Below are positions 1 to 15,547 of a stretch of 64,000 nt of DNA, one piece after another. A program made the translations under genes and the position numbers. Source of the DNA: Myxococcales bacterium (GTDB lineage Bacteria > Myxococcota_A > Polyangia > Haliangiales > Haliangiaceae); assembly GCA_947483555.1 (NCBI GenBank), contig CANKMW010000006.1, forward strand, positions 1 through 64,000. The letters run 5' to 3'. Under the pieces are notes generated by a model that made no database searches, was not told where the DNA came from, and was given only the letters and a program-made list of their open reading frames with translations. Within the stretch, counting starts at the first letter, position 1. Each line of letters begins with the position of its first letter.

Positions 1-144
1 GGGTCGACGACGGCGGGCGCGGGCGGGTCGACGACGGCGGGCGCGGGCGGGTCGACGACGGCGGGCGCGGGCGGGTCGACGACGGCGGGCGCGGGCGGGT
101 CGACGACGGCGGGCGCGGGCGGGTCGACGACGGCGGGCGCGGGC
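1..144. repeat. Six perfect 24-bp tandem repeats, coding
   Basis: Six identical 24-bp units run from 1 to 144 and probably continue beyond the window. The unit is eight codons long and in frame with the FHA gene on the minus strand, encoding PAPAVVDP in each copy. Perfect identity of the copies, including third positions, points to recent expansion by slippage or recombination. Confidence 0.95.
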
Positions 145-1397
145 GGCGGGCGGGGCGCGCCGCCACCGGTATCCGCGACCCCCGCAGGTTCCCGGCCCAC
201 GACCATGGCCGGAGAGGGTGTCGTCTTCGTGGGCTCGTCGCCTCCGATCATCGCGCCGATGCCGATCAGCGCCAGCAGCGCCGCCACGCTGGCACCGATC
301 ACGATGTGCTTGCGCCGGTTGTCGGGCGCGACGATGAACGGGTAGGCAGCGGCCGGATAGAGCCGGGGCTCGACGAGCGCGGTGGTCGTGGCCGGCCGCG
401 CGCCCTCACCGAACATCGGCGCGATGCTGGGTGCGGCGGCGGATCCCACCGCCCCGCTGGCGAGAAATTGCGGCGCTGCGACCGGCGGTGCGGTGATGGC
501 CTGGGCTGCGGAACCGGCATCCCGCCGGGGCTCGGCGACGGGCATCCCGCGCACCGTCCCCGGCCGCGCCTCCGGCGTCTGCGAGGCGCGCTTGGCTCGC
601 GCTGGCCCCGGCGGCGGTGGTTGCCGGCGGTCACCAGAGGGCGGCAGGGTCGCCGACGTGGTCCGCGGCCGCTGCGGCTCGGCGACCGGCGGTGACGACG
701 GGCTGCGGCCCGGCTTGCCGGCCACGGTCGCGGCCTCGTCGTCGTCCTGGTTCCAGCTCGTGACCGTTGGCTTGGTCGCGCTCGGCGGGTGATCGAACCG
801 GAACACGGTGTTGCCGATCTCGATGCGATCGCCATCGCGGAGCTGGCAACGGCCGTCCTCGATGCGCTCGTTGATCAGCGTGCCGTTCCCGGAGCCCCGG
901 TCGCGCAGCACCCACGCATCCCCGTCCCACGACAGCTCCAGGTGCCGGCGGGAGACCGCGATGTCGGTCAGACACACGTCGTTGTCGACGGCGCGGCCGA
1001 CCGACAGCTCCTTGCCCGGCCGCAGATCGAAGACCCGACCCTGATCGCTTCCGGACACCACCTGCAACTTGGCGAGCGATCGCGGATCGGCGGCGCCGGT
1101 GGCGGTGCCCTGGACCAGCTGGAGCGGCGGCAGCGGCCGCGCCTGATCTTCGACGGTCGGCTCGTCCGCGGAGACCCGCTTGTCACCTTCCTCGGCGACC
1201 GTGGTGCCGTCCTCCCACAGCTCGTCGGTCGAGCTCGAGGCAGCGATCGGCGTCGGCGCCTCGTCGCCCGGCTCCGGAGGCTCGGGTTCGATCGTGGTGC
1301 GCTCGTCCTCCAGATCATCGAGACCAGAGGAGACCCCACCAGGCAGCACCTTCAGGTGCGCTTGCGCTCGGCCGATGTGGCTCGGACCACGTCCCAT
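1..1397 (-). CDS. FHA-domain protein with one transmembrane segment and a C-terminal Pro/Ala repeat (3' end outside window)
   Basis: I translated this gene from ATG at 1397 down to the left edge with no stop, so it is partial (at least 465 residues). Residues 1-105 are acidic and low in complexity. Residues about 107-195 are a clear FHA phosphothreonine-binding domain: VGR..DND, then VSRRHLEL, then SGNGTLINE, in the usual order and spacing. A Pro/Ser/Thr-rich linker follows. A hydrophobic helix (about residues 365-384) follows the basic sequence NRRKH, and the visible C-terminus is an exact octapeptide repeat, PAPAVVDP. FHA domains bind Ser/Thr-kinase-phosphorylated partners, so a signalling or scaffold role on the inner membrane is inferred. 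It is divergent from the downstream plus-strand gene with 97 bp between starts. Function beyond the FHA domain is unknown. Confidence 0.85.
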   Translation of the reverse strand, partial: MGRGPSHIGRAQAHLKVLPGGVSSGLDDLEDERTTIEPEPPEPGDEAPTPIAASSSTDELWEDGTTVAEEGDKRVSADEPTVEDQARPLPPLQLVQGTATGAADPRSLAKLQVVSGSDQGRVFDLRPGKELSVGRAVDNDVCLTDIAVSRRHLELSWDGDAWVLRDRGSGNGTLINERIEDGRCQLRDGDRIEIGNTVFRFDHPPSATKPTVTSWNQDDDEAATVAGKPGRSPSSPPVAEPQRPRTTSATLPPSGDRRQPPPPGPARAKRASQTPEARPGTVRGMPVAEPRRDAGSAAQAITAPPVAAPQFLASGAVGSAAAPSIAPMFGEGARPATTTALVEPRLYPAAAYPFIVAPDNRRKHIVIGASVAALLALIGIGAMIGGDEPTKTTPSPAMVVGREPAGVADTGGGAPRPPPAPAVVDPPAPAVVDPPAPAVVDPPAPAVVDPPAPAVVDPPAPAVVD

Positions 1398-1494
1398 CGA
1401 CGGATCATTCTACGGGTCCGCACCCCGAGTTTCAATGTTAGCGGTCATTGCACACCTACCTGTCCCTACCAATGCGACGTGGTACCTGTGGGCG

Positions 1495-2160
<666 letters not shown>

Positions 2161-2671
2161 CCGAGCTCGACGCCGAGGTCGTGATCGTCGGGCTCGGCGG
2201 GAACGTCGGCGGCGACCCGGCGATCCTGGCTCGCTTCGCCGCCGTGGTGCAGGCGCTGGAGGCGTGGAGCACGGTGCGGGCCTCGCGGGTGTACCGGACC
2301 GGCGCGCAGGGGCCAGCCCAGGCCGACTTCCTGAACGCCGCCCTGGCGGTCGCGGCGCCCGACGGCCTGAAGGCGTCGGAGCTGATCCGCGAGGTGATGG
2401 CCATCGAGCGCACGCTGGGCCGCAACCGCGCGCTCGAGGTCCGCTGGGGTCCCCGGCCGCTCGACCTCGACGTGCTGCTGTGGGGGCCGCGCCAGCTCGC
2501 GTACGCGGGTCCGCCCGCGCTCGTGGTGCCCCATCCGCGGCTGGCCGAGCGCGGGTTCGCGCTGCAGCCGGTGATCGATCTGGTCGGCGCCGCGCTGCGC
2601 CATCCGTCCGACGGCCGGAGCCTCGGGGCGCTGCTCGCCACGGTGGCCGATCAGCGCGTCGAGCTGACCGG

Positions 2672-5391
<2,720 letters not shown>

Positions 5392-5421
5392 GAGTGGTTG
5401 TCGACCTCCGATCGATCGCTG

Positions 5422-6176
<755 letters not shown>

Positions 6177-6183
<7 letters not shown>

Positions 6184-6905
6184 CGCGAGCCCGGGCTCGC
6201 CGCGGCCACCGCCTCGGCGACGGTGAAGCGGCCGTCGTAGAGGGCGCGCCCGACGATCACCGCCGGCACGCCGGCGGCCGCCAGGGCGCGGAGATCGTCG
6301 AGCGAGTGCACGCCGCCCGACGCGATCACCTCGATCGTCACCGCGGCGGCCAGGGCCGCGGTGGCTGCGATGTTGGGGCCGCGCCCGGTGCCGTCGCGGG
6401 CGACGTCGGTGTAGAGCAACGCCGCCGCTCCCCACCCGGCGGCCCGGCGGCCGAGCTCGATCGCGGTGACGGTCGAGGTCTCGACCCAGCCCTCGACCGC
6501 GACCAGGCCGTCCTTGGCATCGACCGCGATCACGATCTGCCCCGGCAGCTCGCGGCACAGCGCCTCGACCATCGCCGGCTGCTTCACGGCGGCGGTGCCG
6601 AGCACCACGGCGGCGGCGCCGGCGGCGAGCACGGCGCGCGCGCCCGCCGCGTCGCGGATCCCGCCGCCGACCTGCACCGGCACCGGCGACGCCGCGCACA
6701 GCCGCGCGATCACGTCGGCGTGACGGCGGGCGCCATCGAACGCACCGTCGAGGTCGACGACGTGCAGGCGTTCGACGCCGGCGGCGGCCAGCTCGGCGAC
6801 CAGCTCCTCGGGCCGCTCGCGGTACACGGTGGCCTGGTCGCGGCGGCCCTCGCGCAGGCGGACCGCCTTGCCGCCGAGCAGATCGATGGCCGGAAAGACC
6901 TTCAT
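6177..6905 (-). CDS. hisA: ProFAR isomerase
   Basis: 242 residues. This (beta/alpha)8 isomerase converts ProFAR to PRFAR. The first catalytic Asp is in [14 protein letters not shown], the second in [16 protein letters not shown], with [24 protein letters not shown] and [13 protein letters not shown]. Its ATG overlaps the hisH stop (ATGA) and its own stop overlaps hisF. Gene order and overlaps show a single translational unit. Confidence 0.96.
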
Positions 6906-7510
6906 GCGCGCACGAACGACGCCAGCAGCGCCAGGCCGACCCGCTGGCTCTTCTCGGGGTGGAACTGGACCGCGAACACGTTGTCCTTGCGGATCGCGGC
7001 GCAGAAGCCACCGCCGTGATCGCTCTCCATCACGGTGACCCGCGGGTCGTCGGGGACCACGTGGTAGCTGTGGACGAAGTAGACATGGGCGCCGTCGCCG
7101 ATCGCGTCGCCGAGCGGATCGGCGGCGGCGCGGCGGACCTGGTTCCAGCCCATGTGGGGGACCTTGATGGCGTGATCGGTGGGCTGGAAGCGGCGCACCG
7201 TCCCGGCCACCAGCCCCAGGCCCCGCTGCGGCCCCTGCTCCTCGCTGCTGTCGAACAGGATCTGCAGGCCGAGGCAGATGCCGAGGTACGGGGTGCCGCG
7301 CGCGATGACCTCGCGCAGCGGCTCCTCGAGCGCCCGCTCGGCCAGGCCGCGCGTGAAGGCGCCGAACGCGCCCTGTCCCGGCACGACCACCTTGTCCGCC
7401 TTCCGGACCGTCTCGGCGTCGCGGGTGACCGTGGCCGCTCCGCCCACCGCGGCCAGCGCCTTCTCCACCGAGCGCAAGTTGCCGGAGCAGACGTCGACGA
7501 TCGCGATCAC
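6902..7510 (-). CDS. hisH: Imidazole glycerol phosphate synthase, glutamine amidotransferase subunit
   Basis: 202 residues from GTG at 7510. Class I glutaminase: oxyanion-loop region [11 protein letters not shown], nucleophile Cys in GICLGLQIL, and the His-Glu pair in QFHPEKSQ. It feeds ammonia to HisF. The GTG start overlaps the hisB stop (GTGA, 4 bp) and gives the standard beginning [18 protein letters not shown]. In-frame codons continue upstream inside hisB but without similarity. Confidence 0.95.
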   Translation of the reverse strand: MIAIVDVCSGNLRSVEKALAAVGGAATVTRDAETVRKADKVVVPGQGAFGAFTRGLAERALEEPLREVIARGTPYLGICLGLQILFDSSEEQGPQRGLGLVAGTVRRFQPTDHAIKVPHMGWNQVRRAAADPLGDAIGDGAHVYFVHSYHVVPDDPRVTVMESDHGGGFCAAIRKDNVFAVQFHPEKSQRVGLALLASFVRA

Positions 7511-8124
7511 GTGGTCAGGGTTCCCTTGGTCGACGGCACCGCGCCCAGGGTGCGCGGATCGACGCGGGTCGCCTGATCGAGCGCCTTGGCGAACGCCTTG
7601 AACGTGACCTCGATGACATGGTGCGGGTTGCCCCCGTAGTGCAGGAGCACGTGGACGTTGGCCTCGGCGCGGGTCGCGAACGCGGAGAAGAACTCCTTGG
7701 CCAGCTCGCAATCGAAGCCGCCGATCCACTTGCCCTCGAGGCCGGCGACGTTCCACACGAACGCCGGCCGCCCCGAGAAGTCGACGGCGACCGTCACCAT
7801 GGTCTCGTCCATGGGCAGCGTGGCCCAGCCGTAGCGCGCGATGCCGGCCTTGTCGCCGAGCGCGTCGCGGAACGCCTGGCCCAGCACCAGGCCGAGGTCC
7901 TCGACCGTGTGGTGGCCGTCGATCTCGAGGTCGCCGCGGGCGGTGACCGCGAGGTCGAACAACCCGTGGCGCGCCAGCGCGTCGAGCATGTGGGACAGAA
8001 ACGGCAGCGGCGTGTCGAGGTGCCGGGTGCCGGAACCGTCGACCGCCAGCTCGACGGTGATCTGGGTTTCCTTGGTGATGCGCTCGACGCGAGCCGTTCG
8101 CGGGGCCACGTCCCCTTCTAGCAT
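7507..8124 (-). CDS. hisB: Imidazoleglycerol-phosphate dehydratase
   Basis: 205 residues, the monofunctional form without the phosphatase domain found in E. coli HisB. Mn-binding His/Glu clusters are seen: [29 protein letters not shown], the later [29 protein letters not shown] and [11 protein letters not shown] at 8124 is the first good start; a GTG at codon 7 is an alternative, since the conserved ERITKETQI begins a few residues later. It lies 40 bp downstream of the Hsp70-like gene and could share its transcript. hisG, hisD and hisC are not in the window. Confidence 0.95.
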   Translation of the reverse strand: MLEGDVAPRTARVERITKETQITVELAVDGSGTRHLDTPLPFLSHMLDALARHGLFDLAVTARGDLEIDGHHTVEDLGLVLGQAFRDALGDKAGIARYGWATLPMDETMVTVAVDFSGRPAFVWNVAGLEGKWIGGFDCELAKEFFSAFATRAEANVHVLLHYGGNPHHVIEVTFKAFAKALDQATRVDPRTLGAVPSTKGTLTT

Positions 8125-8164
8125 GGCGGGTCGCGGCGGGGCACGTTCACCGGATGAAGCCGTG

Positions 8165-10381
8165 TCAGCGTCGCAACGCCGTGAAGCGATCGCGGGCGGC
8201 GGCGACCTCGGCCGGCGACTGGGCGCCGAGCACGTCGAGGCTGGCGCGCTGCTCCTGGCCGGTCTTGGCGTCGCGGGCGCGGACCTGGAGGATGCCGGAG
8301 GCGTCGAGGTGGAAGGTGACCTCGATCGCGGTCTCGCCGCGCGGTAGCGCCGGCAGGCCCTCGAGCACCAGATCGCCGAGGATGACGTTGTCGTCGAGGC
8401 GGCGCGACTCACCCTGACAGACCCGGATGCGAACCGTCCGTTGCTGGTCGCGCGAGGTCGAGAACATCCGGATCATCTCGGTCGGCACCCGCGAGTTGCG
8501 CCGGATGATCTCCTCGCAGTACCCGGCGACGGTGCCGATGCCGAGGCCGCGCGGCGTGACGTCGACCACCGTGGGGCTGCGCGGCGGCGGCGCGAACGAG
8601 GCGGCCCCGGCCGCGGCGGCGCCCGCCGGCCCGGGCTGGAACGGCATCTGCGCCAGACCCGCGACGTTGGGGGGGCTGGCGCCGAACACGGTCGGGGTCT
8701 GCGACGGATGAACCGTCGCCTCGGCGCCGATCAGGGTCTGCGCCTGCGCCCGGCCGTCGCCGGCGATCGAGGCTCCGCTCGCGGCCGGACCGGCCAGTCC
8801 GATCGGGCCGGTCGCGAACGTCAACGTCGGCTGGCTCGCTGGCCCGAACGGGTCATTGAGGGTCGGCTCGGCGCGGGTGGTGTCGGTCCCCAGTCGCTCG
8901 TGGGTGACCTCCTCGACGCCCGACTCGTCGGCCGGCGTCACCGACAGCCCGATCATGGTCCGCTTCTGCGACGGCAGCGGCGGCGGCGCGGCGGCGCCCG
9001 GCTTGGTGATGCGTCCGATCGGCTTGGCGGCGTTGGGGTCGGTGAAGTGATCGACGGCGGCGCCGCGGGCCGCACCGCGCTCGGTGGTCGGCCGCGAGCC
9101 CGGCGGGCGGATCTCGGAGCCCATCGGCGCGGTCGTCCGCTTCTCGGACGTCGCGGCCTCCTCGAACGTCGGCGGCGCGAGCTCGGGGACGGCGGGCGCC
9201 GACGCCATGCGGCCGGTCGGGCGCCGCGACAGGATGCGCTCGAGCGCCGACGCCTGCAGCGCGGCGCCCAGCGCCACCGCCTCCTCGGGGTTGACGTCGG
9301 TGCGCGGCGCGCGCTTGAAGAACTGGCTCACCCGATCGCGGACGTACGGGATCTTGGTGGTGCCACCGACCAGCACCACGTCCTCGATGCCGGCCGGCGT
9401 CAACTGGGCCAGCCGCATCGCCTCTTCGCACACCGCGAACGTCCGCTCGATGATCGGCGTGGCCCGCGCCACCAGCTGATCGCGCGTGATCTCGGCCTCC
9501 AGGTTGATCGGTGCGCCGCCGGGGCCGTAGGCGATCTCGTCGACCTTGACGATGGCCCGGGTCCGCCGTGACAGCTCGATCTTGGTCTGCTCGGCGACCG
9601 CGCGCAGGCGCATCACGCCGATCTCGTTGTCGCGGACGTCGATGCGCTGGCTGGCCAGGAACTGGTCGGCCATCTGGTGCATCAAGACCTCGTCGATGTC
9701 GTCACCGCCGAGGAACGAGTCGGCGGAGGTCGCCAGCACCTCGTAGACCTGATCCTGGAGCCGCAGGATGGTGACGTCGAACGTGCCACCGCCGAAGTCG
9801 TAGACCGCGATCACCCGCGACAGCTGGCGCTGATGGCCGTAGGCCAGGGCGGCGGCGGTCGGCTCGTTCAGCACCCGCACCACCGTGATGCCGGCGATGG
9901 CGCCCGCGGTGGCGGTCGCCGAGCGTTGCGCGTCGGTGAAGCTGGCCGGCACCGTGACCACCGCGCGCGAGACGTCCTGGCCGATCGCCTTCTGGGCGAC
10001 GTTGCGGACGTAGTCGAGGATGATCGCCGAGATCTCGGGGACCGCGAACTCGCCGCCGCGGGTGATGATCACCGGCTGCTGGTTGGCGCCCTCCTTCATC
10101 TGGTACGGCACCCGCGCGATCGACGCCTGGATCTCCTTGCTGCGGAACTGGCGGCCGATGAGGCGCTTCGACGAGTAGACCGTGTTGCGCGGATCGATCA
10201 CCCGCCGCTGCTTGGCGTCGACGCCGACGATCACCGCGCCGTTGGGGTGGAACGAGACCACCGAGGGGTGGATCTTGGTGCCGCGCTCGTCGGCGAACAC
10301 GCGGGGTTGCCCGCTGGCGTCACACAGCGCGACCACCGAGTTGGTGGTGCCAAGGTCGATACCGACGATCGGGTCAGCCAC
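8165..10381 (-). CDS. Hsp70-like protein with a long disordered insert and no lid
   Basis: 738 residues from GTG at 10381. The ATPase domain (about 1-378) is classical: [54 protein letters not shown] and [14 protein letters not shown] Pro/Ala/Thr/Gly-rich stretch of about 220 residues then replaces the short hydrophobic interdomain linker. The beta-type substrate-binding domain follows (about 600-720: [37 protein letters not shown]). The chain stops after that domain, without the alpha-helical lid of DnaK. No dnaJ or grpE is adjacent. It is not the housekeeping DnaK. It probably forms a pair with the HExxH gene, whose stop is 2 bp upstream of its start. The usual allosteric coupling through the linker is hard to picture here. 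Confidence 0.85.
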   Translation of the reverse strand: MADPIVGIDLGTTNSVVALCDASGQPRVFADERGTKIHPSVVSFHPNGAVIVGVDAKQRRVIDPRNTVYSSKRLIGRQFRSKEIQASIARVPYQMKEGANQQPVIITRGGEFAVPEISAIILDYVRNVAQKAIGQDVSRAVVTVPASFTDAQRSATATAGAIAGITVVRVLNEPTAAALAYGHQRQLSRVIAVYDFGGGTFDVTILRLQDQVYEVLATSADSFLGGDDIDEVLMHQMADQFLASQRIDVRDNEIGVMRLRAVAEQTKIELSRRTRAIVKVDEIAYGPGGAPINLEAEITRDQLVARATPIIERTFAVCEEAMRLAQLTPAGIEDVVLVGGTTKIPYVRDRVSQFFKRAPRTDVNPEEAVALGAALQASALERILSRRPTGRMASAPAVPELAPPTFEEAATSEKRTTAPMGSEIRPPGSRPTTERGAARGAAVDHFTDPNAAKPIGRITKPGAAAPPPLPSQKRTMIGLSVTPADESGVEEVTHERLGTDTTRAEPTLNDPFGPASQPTLTFATGPIGLAGPAASGASIAGDGRAQAQTLIGAEATVHPSQTPTVFGASPPNVAGLAQMPFQPGPAGAAAAGAASFAPPPRSPTVVDVTPRGLGIGTVAGYCEEIIRRNSRVPTEMIRMFSTSRDQQRTVRIRVCQGESRRLDDNVILGDLVLEGLPALPRGETAIEVTFHLDASGILQVRARDAKTGQEQRASLDVLGAQSPAEVAAARDRFTALRR

Positions 10382-10383
10382 GG

Positions 10384-10941
10384 TCAGAGTTCCTCCCCGG
10401 CGGCTGGCAGCCGCGCGAGCACGCCGTCGTACCAGCGCTCGAGCGCGCGCCGGAACGGCCACATCCATCCGTAGGACGGACCGGTGAATTGTTGCAGCAC
10501 ATGGGAACGGTACGAAGCCCGACGCGGGTAGGCGGCCCCGTAGACGGCGGCCGCGGCGCGGATCGACTCTTCGTAGGCGGCCATCTCGAACCGTGAGCGA
10601 AAATACGCGACTCCGAGGGGCAGGGGCAAAAACAGGTACAAGAACGCCATGCCGGGCAGGGTCAACCTCTTGAATTGTCTGAGATGTACCGCCTCGTGGC
10701 GCAGGGTGCAGTAGCGCTCCAGCGGGTCGCGCTGGTCCCAGTCGGCGGTCACGTAGATGGTCCGGCCGATCGTGGTCTGGTAGCCGTCCAGGTACGACCG
10801 CATGCCGCCGAACGTCACGATCACCAGCGCGTGGTGGATGACCTTGTGCAGCGGTGAATCGGGCTTCTTGACGATGCGCATGCGAGGAAACTCGACGAGG
10901 AGCTCGGTGACCAGCCGCTCGTACTGCTGCTCCGGAGTCAT
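10384..10941 (-). CDS. Small HExxH-motif protein, putative metallopeptidase
   Basis: 185 residues from ATG at 10941. I do not recognise a named family. It has a zinc-protease-like HEAVH motif at 82-86 within TLRHEAVHLRQ, a hydrophobic stretch right after it (about 94-113), and then FEMAAYEES, whose glutamates could supply a third metal ligand. This resembles small membrane-associated or M48-like peptidase cores but is too short for a full M48 enzyme. It starts 54 bp from the divergent uvrD-like gene and ends 2 bp before the Hsp70-like start, so the two probably form an operon and may both act on misfolded protein (inference). Confidence 0.72.
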   Translation of the reverse strand: MTPEQQYERLVTELLVEFPRMRIVKKPDSPLHKVIHHALVIVTFGGMRSYLDGYQTTIGRTIYVTADWDQRDPLERYCTLRHEAVHLRQFKRLTLPGMAFLYLFLPLPLGVAYFRSRFEMAAYEESIRAAAAVYGAAYPRRASYRSHVLQQFTGPSYGWMWPFRRALERWYDGVLARLPAAGEEL

Positions 10942-10995
10942 GCGCCGCGCGATCTTAGCAGCCTGTCGCGGCGCACCGGGCAGCGCTCGGGTAGT

Positions 10996-13083
<2,088 letters not shown>

Positions 13084-13124
13084 GGCGCGTCGCGGCACCG
13101 CATCGCGTGCGAGCCACGACCAAC

Positions 13125-13156
13125 CACTGGAATCCCAGGTCTATTCCTGGCCAGTG
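13125..13156. other. Imperfect inverted repeat after the helicase gene
   Basis: CACTGG at 13125-13130 pairs with CCAGTG at 13151-13156, with an inner CCAGG/CCTGG stem separated by a 4-nt bulge. It could fold in RNA and lies 42 bp after the helicase stop. There is no T tract, so it is not a standard intrinsic terminator. Confidence 0.35.
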
Positions 13157-13185
13157 ACTGTCAGCGCGGGTGGTGGTTTTTGGGC

Positions 13186-13199
13186 TCGGGTGAACCCGA
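13186..13199 (+). terminator. Possible weak terminator hairpin
   Basis: TCGGG-TGAA-CCCGA forms a 5-bp GC-rich stem with a GNRA-like loop region, followed by TTTCTG. It is short and the T run is only three, so it may instead be part of the leader of the peptidase gene that starts at 13220. Confidence 0.3.
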
Positions 13200-13219
13200 T
13201 TTCTGCTATTCCGCGGGCC

Positions 13220-15547
13220 ATGAAGCGCAACGCACTCCTGTGCTCTCTCCTCCTCGCAGCCGCCTGTGGGGGCGGCAAGAAGTCGACCACCACGGCCGTC
13301 GGCGACCCGATCGGCGGTGACCAGGTCGAGGGCGAGTTGGTCGCCGATCACGACGTGGTGAGCGGCACCGATCGGGTCGTGGACGATCCGGCGCTCGCGG
13401 CCCGCAAGGCGTTCACCAACCCGGGCGGCATGTGGATGCCGCGCCAGATGGCGCTGCCGCAGCACGCCGCGCAGCTGCGCGCCATGGGCGTGAGCCTGCC
13501 GGCCGAGAACCTGACCAACCCGCTGGTCGCGCCGCTCAACGCGGTGGTCTCGCTCGGCGGCTGCACGGCGTCGTTCGTGTCGCCCGACGGACTGGTCATC
13601 ACCAACCACCACTGCGTGCAGGGCGCGCTGCAGATCAACTCGACCCCCGACGACAACCTGATCGAGAACGGCTTCCTGGCCCGGACCCGCGCCGACGAGA
13701 AGAGCGCCGGGCCGACCCAGAAGGTGATGGTGGCCCAGGCGTTCACCGACGTCACCAAGGAGGTGATGGGCGGGCTCGAGGCCATCAAGGACGCGACCAA
13801 GCGCAAGCTCGAGCTCGAGAAGCGCACCAAGACGCTGACCGCGGCGTGCGAGAAGGACCGGCCCGGCATCCGCTGCAACGTCACCAGCTTCTTCAGCGGC
13901 GCCGAGTGGCAGGTCATCGAGTACCTCGAGATCCGCGACGTGCGGCTGGCCTACGTGCCGCCGCGCTCGATCGGCAACTACGGCGGCGAGGTCGACAACT
14001 GGATGTGGCCGCGCCACACCGGCGACTGGTCCTTCTACCGCGCCTACGTCGGCAAGGACGGCAAGCCGGCCGACTTCGCGGCCGACAACGTGCCGTTCAA
14101 GCCCAAGCACTGGCTCAAGGTCCCGCAGACCAGCACCAGCCAGAACGACTTCGTGATGGTGGCCGGCTACCCGGGCCGCACCAACCGCATCACCACCTAC
14201 GCCGAGGTCGAGTTCGACGTCTCGTGGGGGTACGCATACACCATCGCGAACTATCAAGCGCGCTACGACCTCCTCGAGGCGATGCTCAAGTCTGACAGCA
14301 ACGTCAGCGTCGGCACCAAGCTCAAAGCCGGGGTGATCAAGCAGGGGGTCCAGAACGGGCTGGCCAAGATCGGCGGCGTGCTCGCCGGCCTGCAGAAGGG
14401 CGACATCCTGGCCCGGAAGAAGGCCATCGACGACAAGGTCCGGGCCTGGGCGGCGCAGCCCGGCAACGAGTCCTACGCCACCGCGATCACCGCCATGGAC
14501 GCCATGAACACCGACCGGCAGAAGACGGCGCGCGCCGACTTCGACCGCGGTCAGGCCGTCGGCGGCTCCGCCCACCTTCGCAACGCGCTGCTGTTCGTGC
14601 GCCTCGCCGAGGAGCGGACCAAGAAGGACCCCGATCGCAAGCCGGGCTACCAGGATCGCGACATGCCGCGCATGGAGGGCGGCCAGAAGCAGTTCGTGCG
14701 TCAGTTCGACGCCACCATCGACCGCGCCTTCTTCCGTCTGGCGCTGGTGCGCGCGCTCGCGTTGCCGGCCGCAGAACGCCCGTGGCTGGCGACCATCGTG
14801 GGCGCCAAGAAGGGCGCCTCGATCGACGAGGCGGCGATCGACAAGGCGCTCGACGCACTCTACAAGGGCACCAAGCTCGAGGACGAGGTGATGCGCCTCG
14901 CCCTGCTCAAGAAGGGGACCTCGGCCCAGCTCAAGGCGTCGAAGGACCCGTTCATCCGGGTCGCCGTCGCGCTGTGGCCGCTCGTCAAGGCGCAGGAGAA
15001 GATCGACGACGCCCGCACCGGCGACGCGATCGTGGTCAACCCGCGCTACGCCGAGGCGATGCATAAGGCGCTCGACGGCTTCCTGTCGCCCGACGCCAAC
15101 TCGACGCTGCGCGTGACCTACGGGACGATCAAGCCGTTCGCGTCCGGCGCCCTGGCCGGCGGCCGCCCGTTCACGACCGTCACCGAGATCCTGGCCAAGG
15201 ACAAGGGCGAGGAGCCGTTCGACGCTCCCAAGAAACAGCTCGCCGCGATCAAGGCCAGGACCTGGGGCCCCTACGCCCACCCGGCGCTCGGCGAGGTGCC
15301 GGTCGACTTCATCGCCGACCTCGACATCACGGGCGGCAACTCGGGCTCGGCGGCGCTCAACGAGAAGGGCGAGCTCATCGGCCTGGCCTTCGACGGCTAC
15401 ATCGGGGGCCAGGCCTCGGACGTGGTCTTCGACCACGCCACCACGCGCACCATCATCGTCGACATCCGCTACGCGATGTGGGTGATGGACCTGATCGACG
15501 GCGCCGACAACATCCTCGAGGAGATGGGCGTCAAGCCGTCGCTGTGA
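13220..15547 (+). CDS. S46 family dipeptidyl-peptidase-like serine peptidase, lipoprotein
   Basis: 775 residues. It starts with MKRNALLCSLLLAAACGGG, a lipoprotein signal peptide with Cys at about 18, so it is probably anchored in the envelope; ATG at 13220 is chosen for that. The body is S46 (DPP7/DPP11 type): VSLGGCTASFVSPDGLVITN leads to the catalytic His131 in NHHC, WMWPRHTGDWSFYRAYVG is the conserved central block, and GGNSGSAAL near the C-terminus carries Ser708. Such enzymes remove dipeptides from peptides in the periplasm of asaccharolytic bacteria, which suits a peptide-feeding, predatory lifestyle. It overlaps the convergent methyltransferase gene by 17 bp. Confidence 0.92.
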   Translation: MKRNALLCSLLLAAACGGGKKSTTTAVGDPIGGDQVEGELVADHDVVSGTDRVVDDPALAARKAFTNPGGMWMPRQMALPQHAAQLRAMGVSLPAENLTNPLVAPLNAVVSLGGCTASFVSPDGLVITNHHCVQGALQINSTPDDNLIENGFLARTRADEKSAGPTQKVMVAQAFTDVTKEVMGGLEAIKDATKRKLELEKRTKTLTAACEKDRPGIRCNVTSFFSGAEWQVIEYLEIRDVRLAYVPPRSIGNYGGEVDNWMWPRHTGDWSFYRAYVGKDGKPADFAADNVPFKPKHWLKVPQTSTSQNDFVMVAGYPGRTNRITTYAEVEFDVSWGYAYTIANYQARYDLLEAMLKSDSNVSVGTKLKAGVIKQGVQNGLAKIGGVLAGLQKGDILARKKAIDDKVRAWAAQPGNESYATAITAMDAMNTDRQKTARADFDRGQAVGGSAHLRNALLFVRLAEERTKKDPDRKPGYQDRDMPRMEGGQKQFVRQFDATIDRAFFRLALVRALALPAAERPWLATIVGAKKGASIDEAAIDKALDALYKGTKLEDEVMRLALLKKGTSAQLKASKDPFIRVAVALWPLVKAQEKIDDARTGDAIVVNPRYAEAMHKALDGFLSPDANSTLRVTYGTIKPFASGALAGGRPFTTVTEILAKDKGEEPFDAPKKQLAAIKARTWGPYAHPALGEVPVDFIADLDITGGNSGSAALNEKGELIGLAFDGYIGGQASDVVFDHATTRTIIVDIRYAMWVMDLIDGADNILEEMGVKPSL

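Noticed and set aside
1..144. CRISPR-like array of 24-bp repeats
   Set aside because: The copies are directly adjacent with no spacers and read in frame as PAPAVVDP in the FHA gene.
8165..10381. Housekeeping dnaK
   Set aside because: The insert in the linker, the missing lid and the absence of dnaJ/grpE next to it make it an Hsp70-like paralogue.
13084..13219. tRNA or small RNA between the helicase and peptidase genes
   Set aside because: The hairpin at 13125-13156 is not part of a cloverleaf and there is no T-loop sequence or CCA end.
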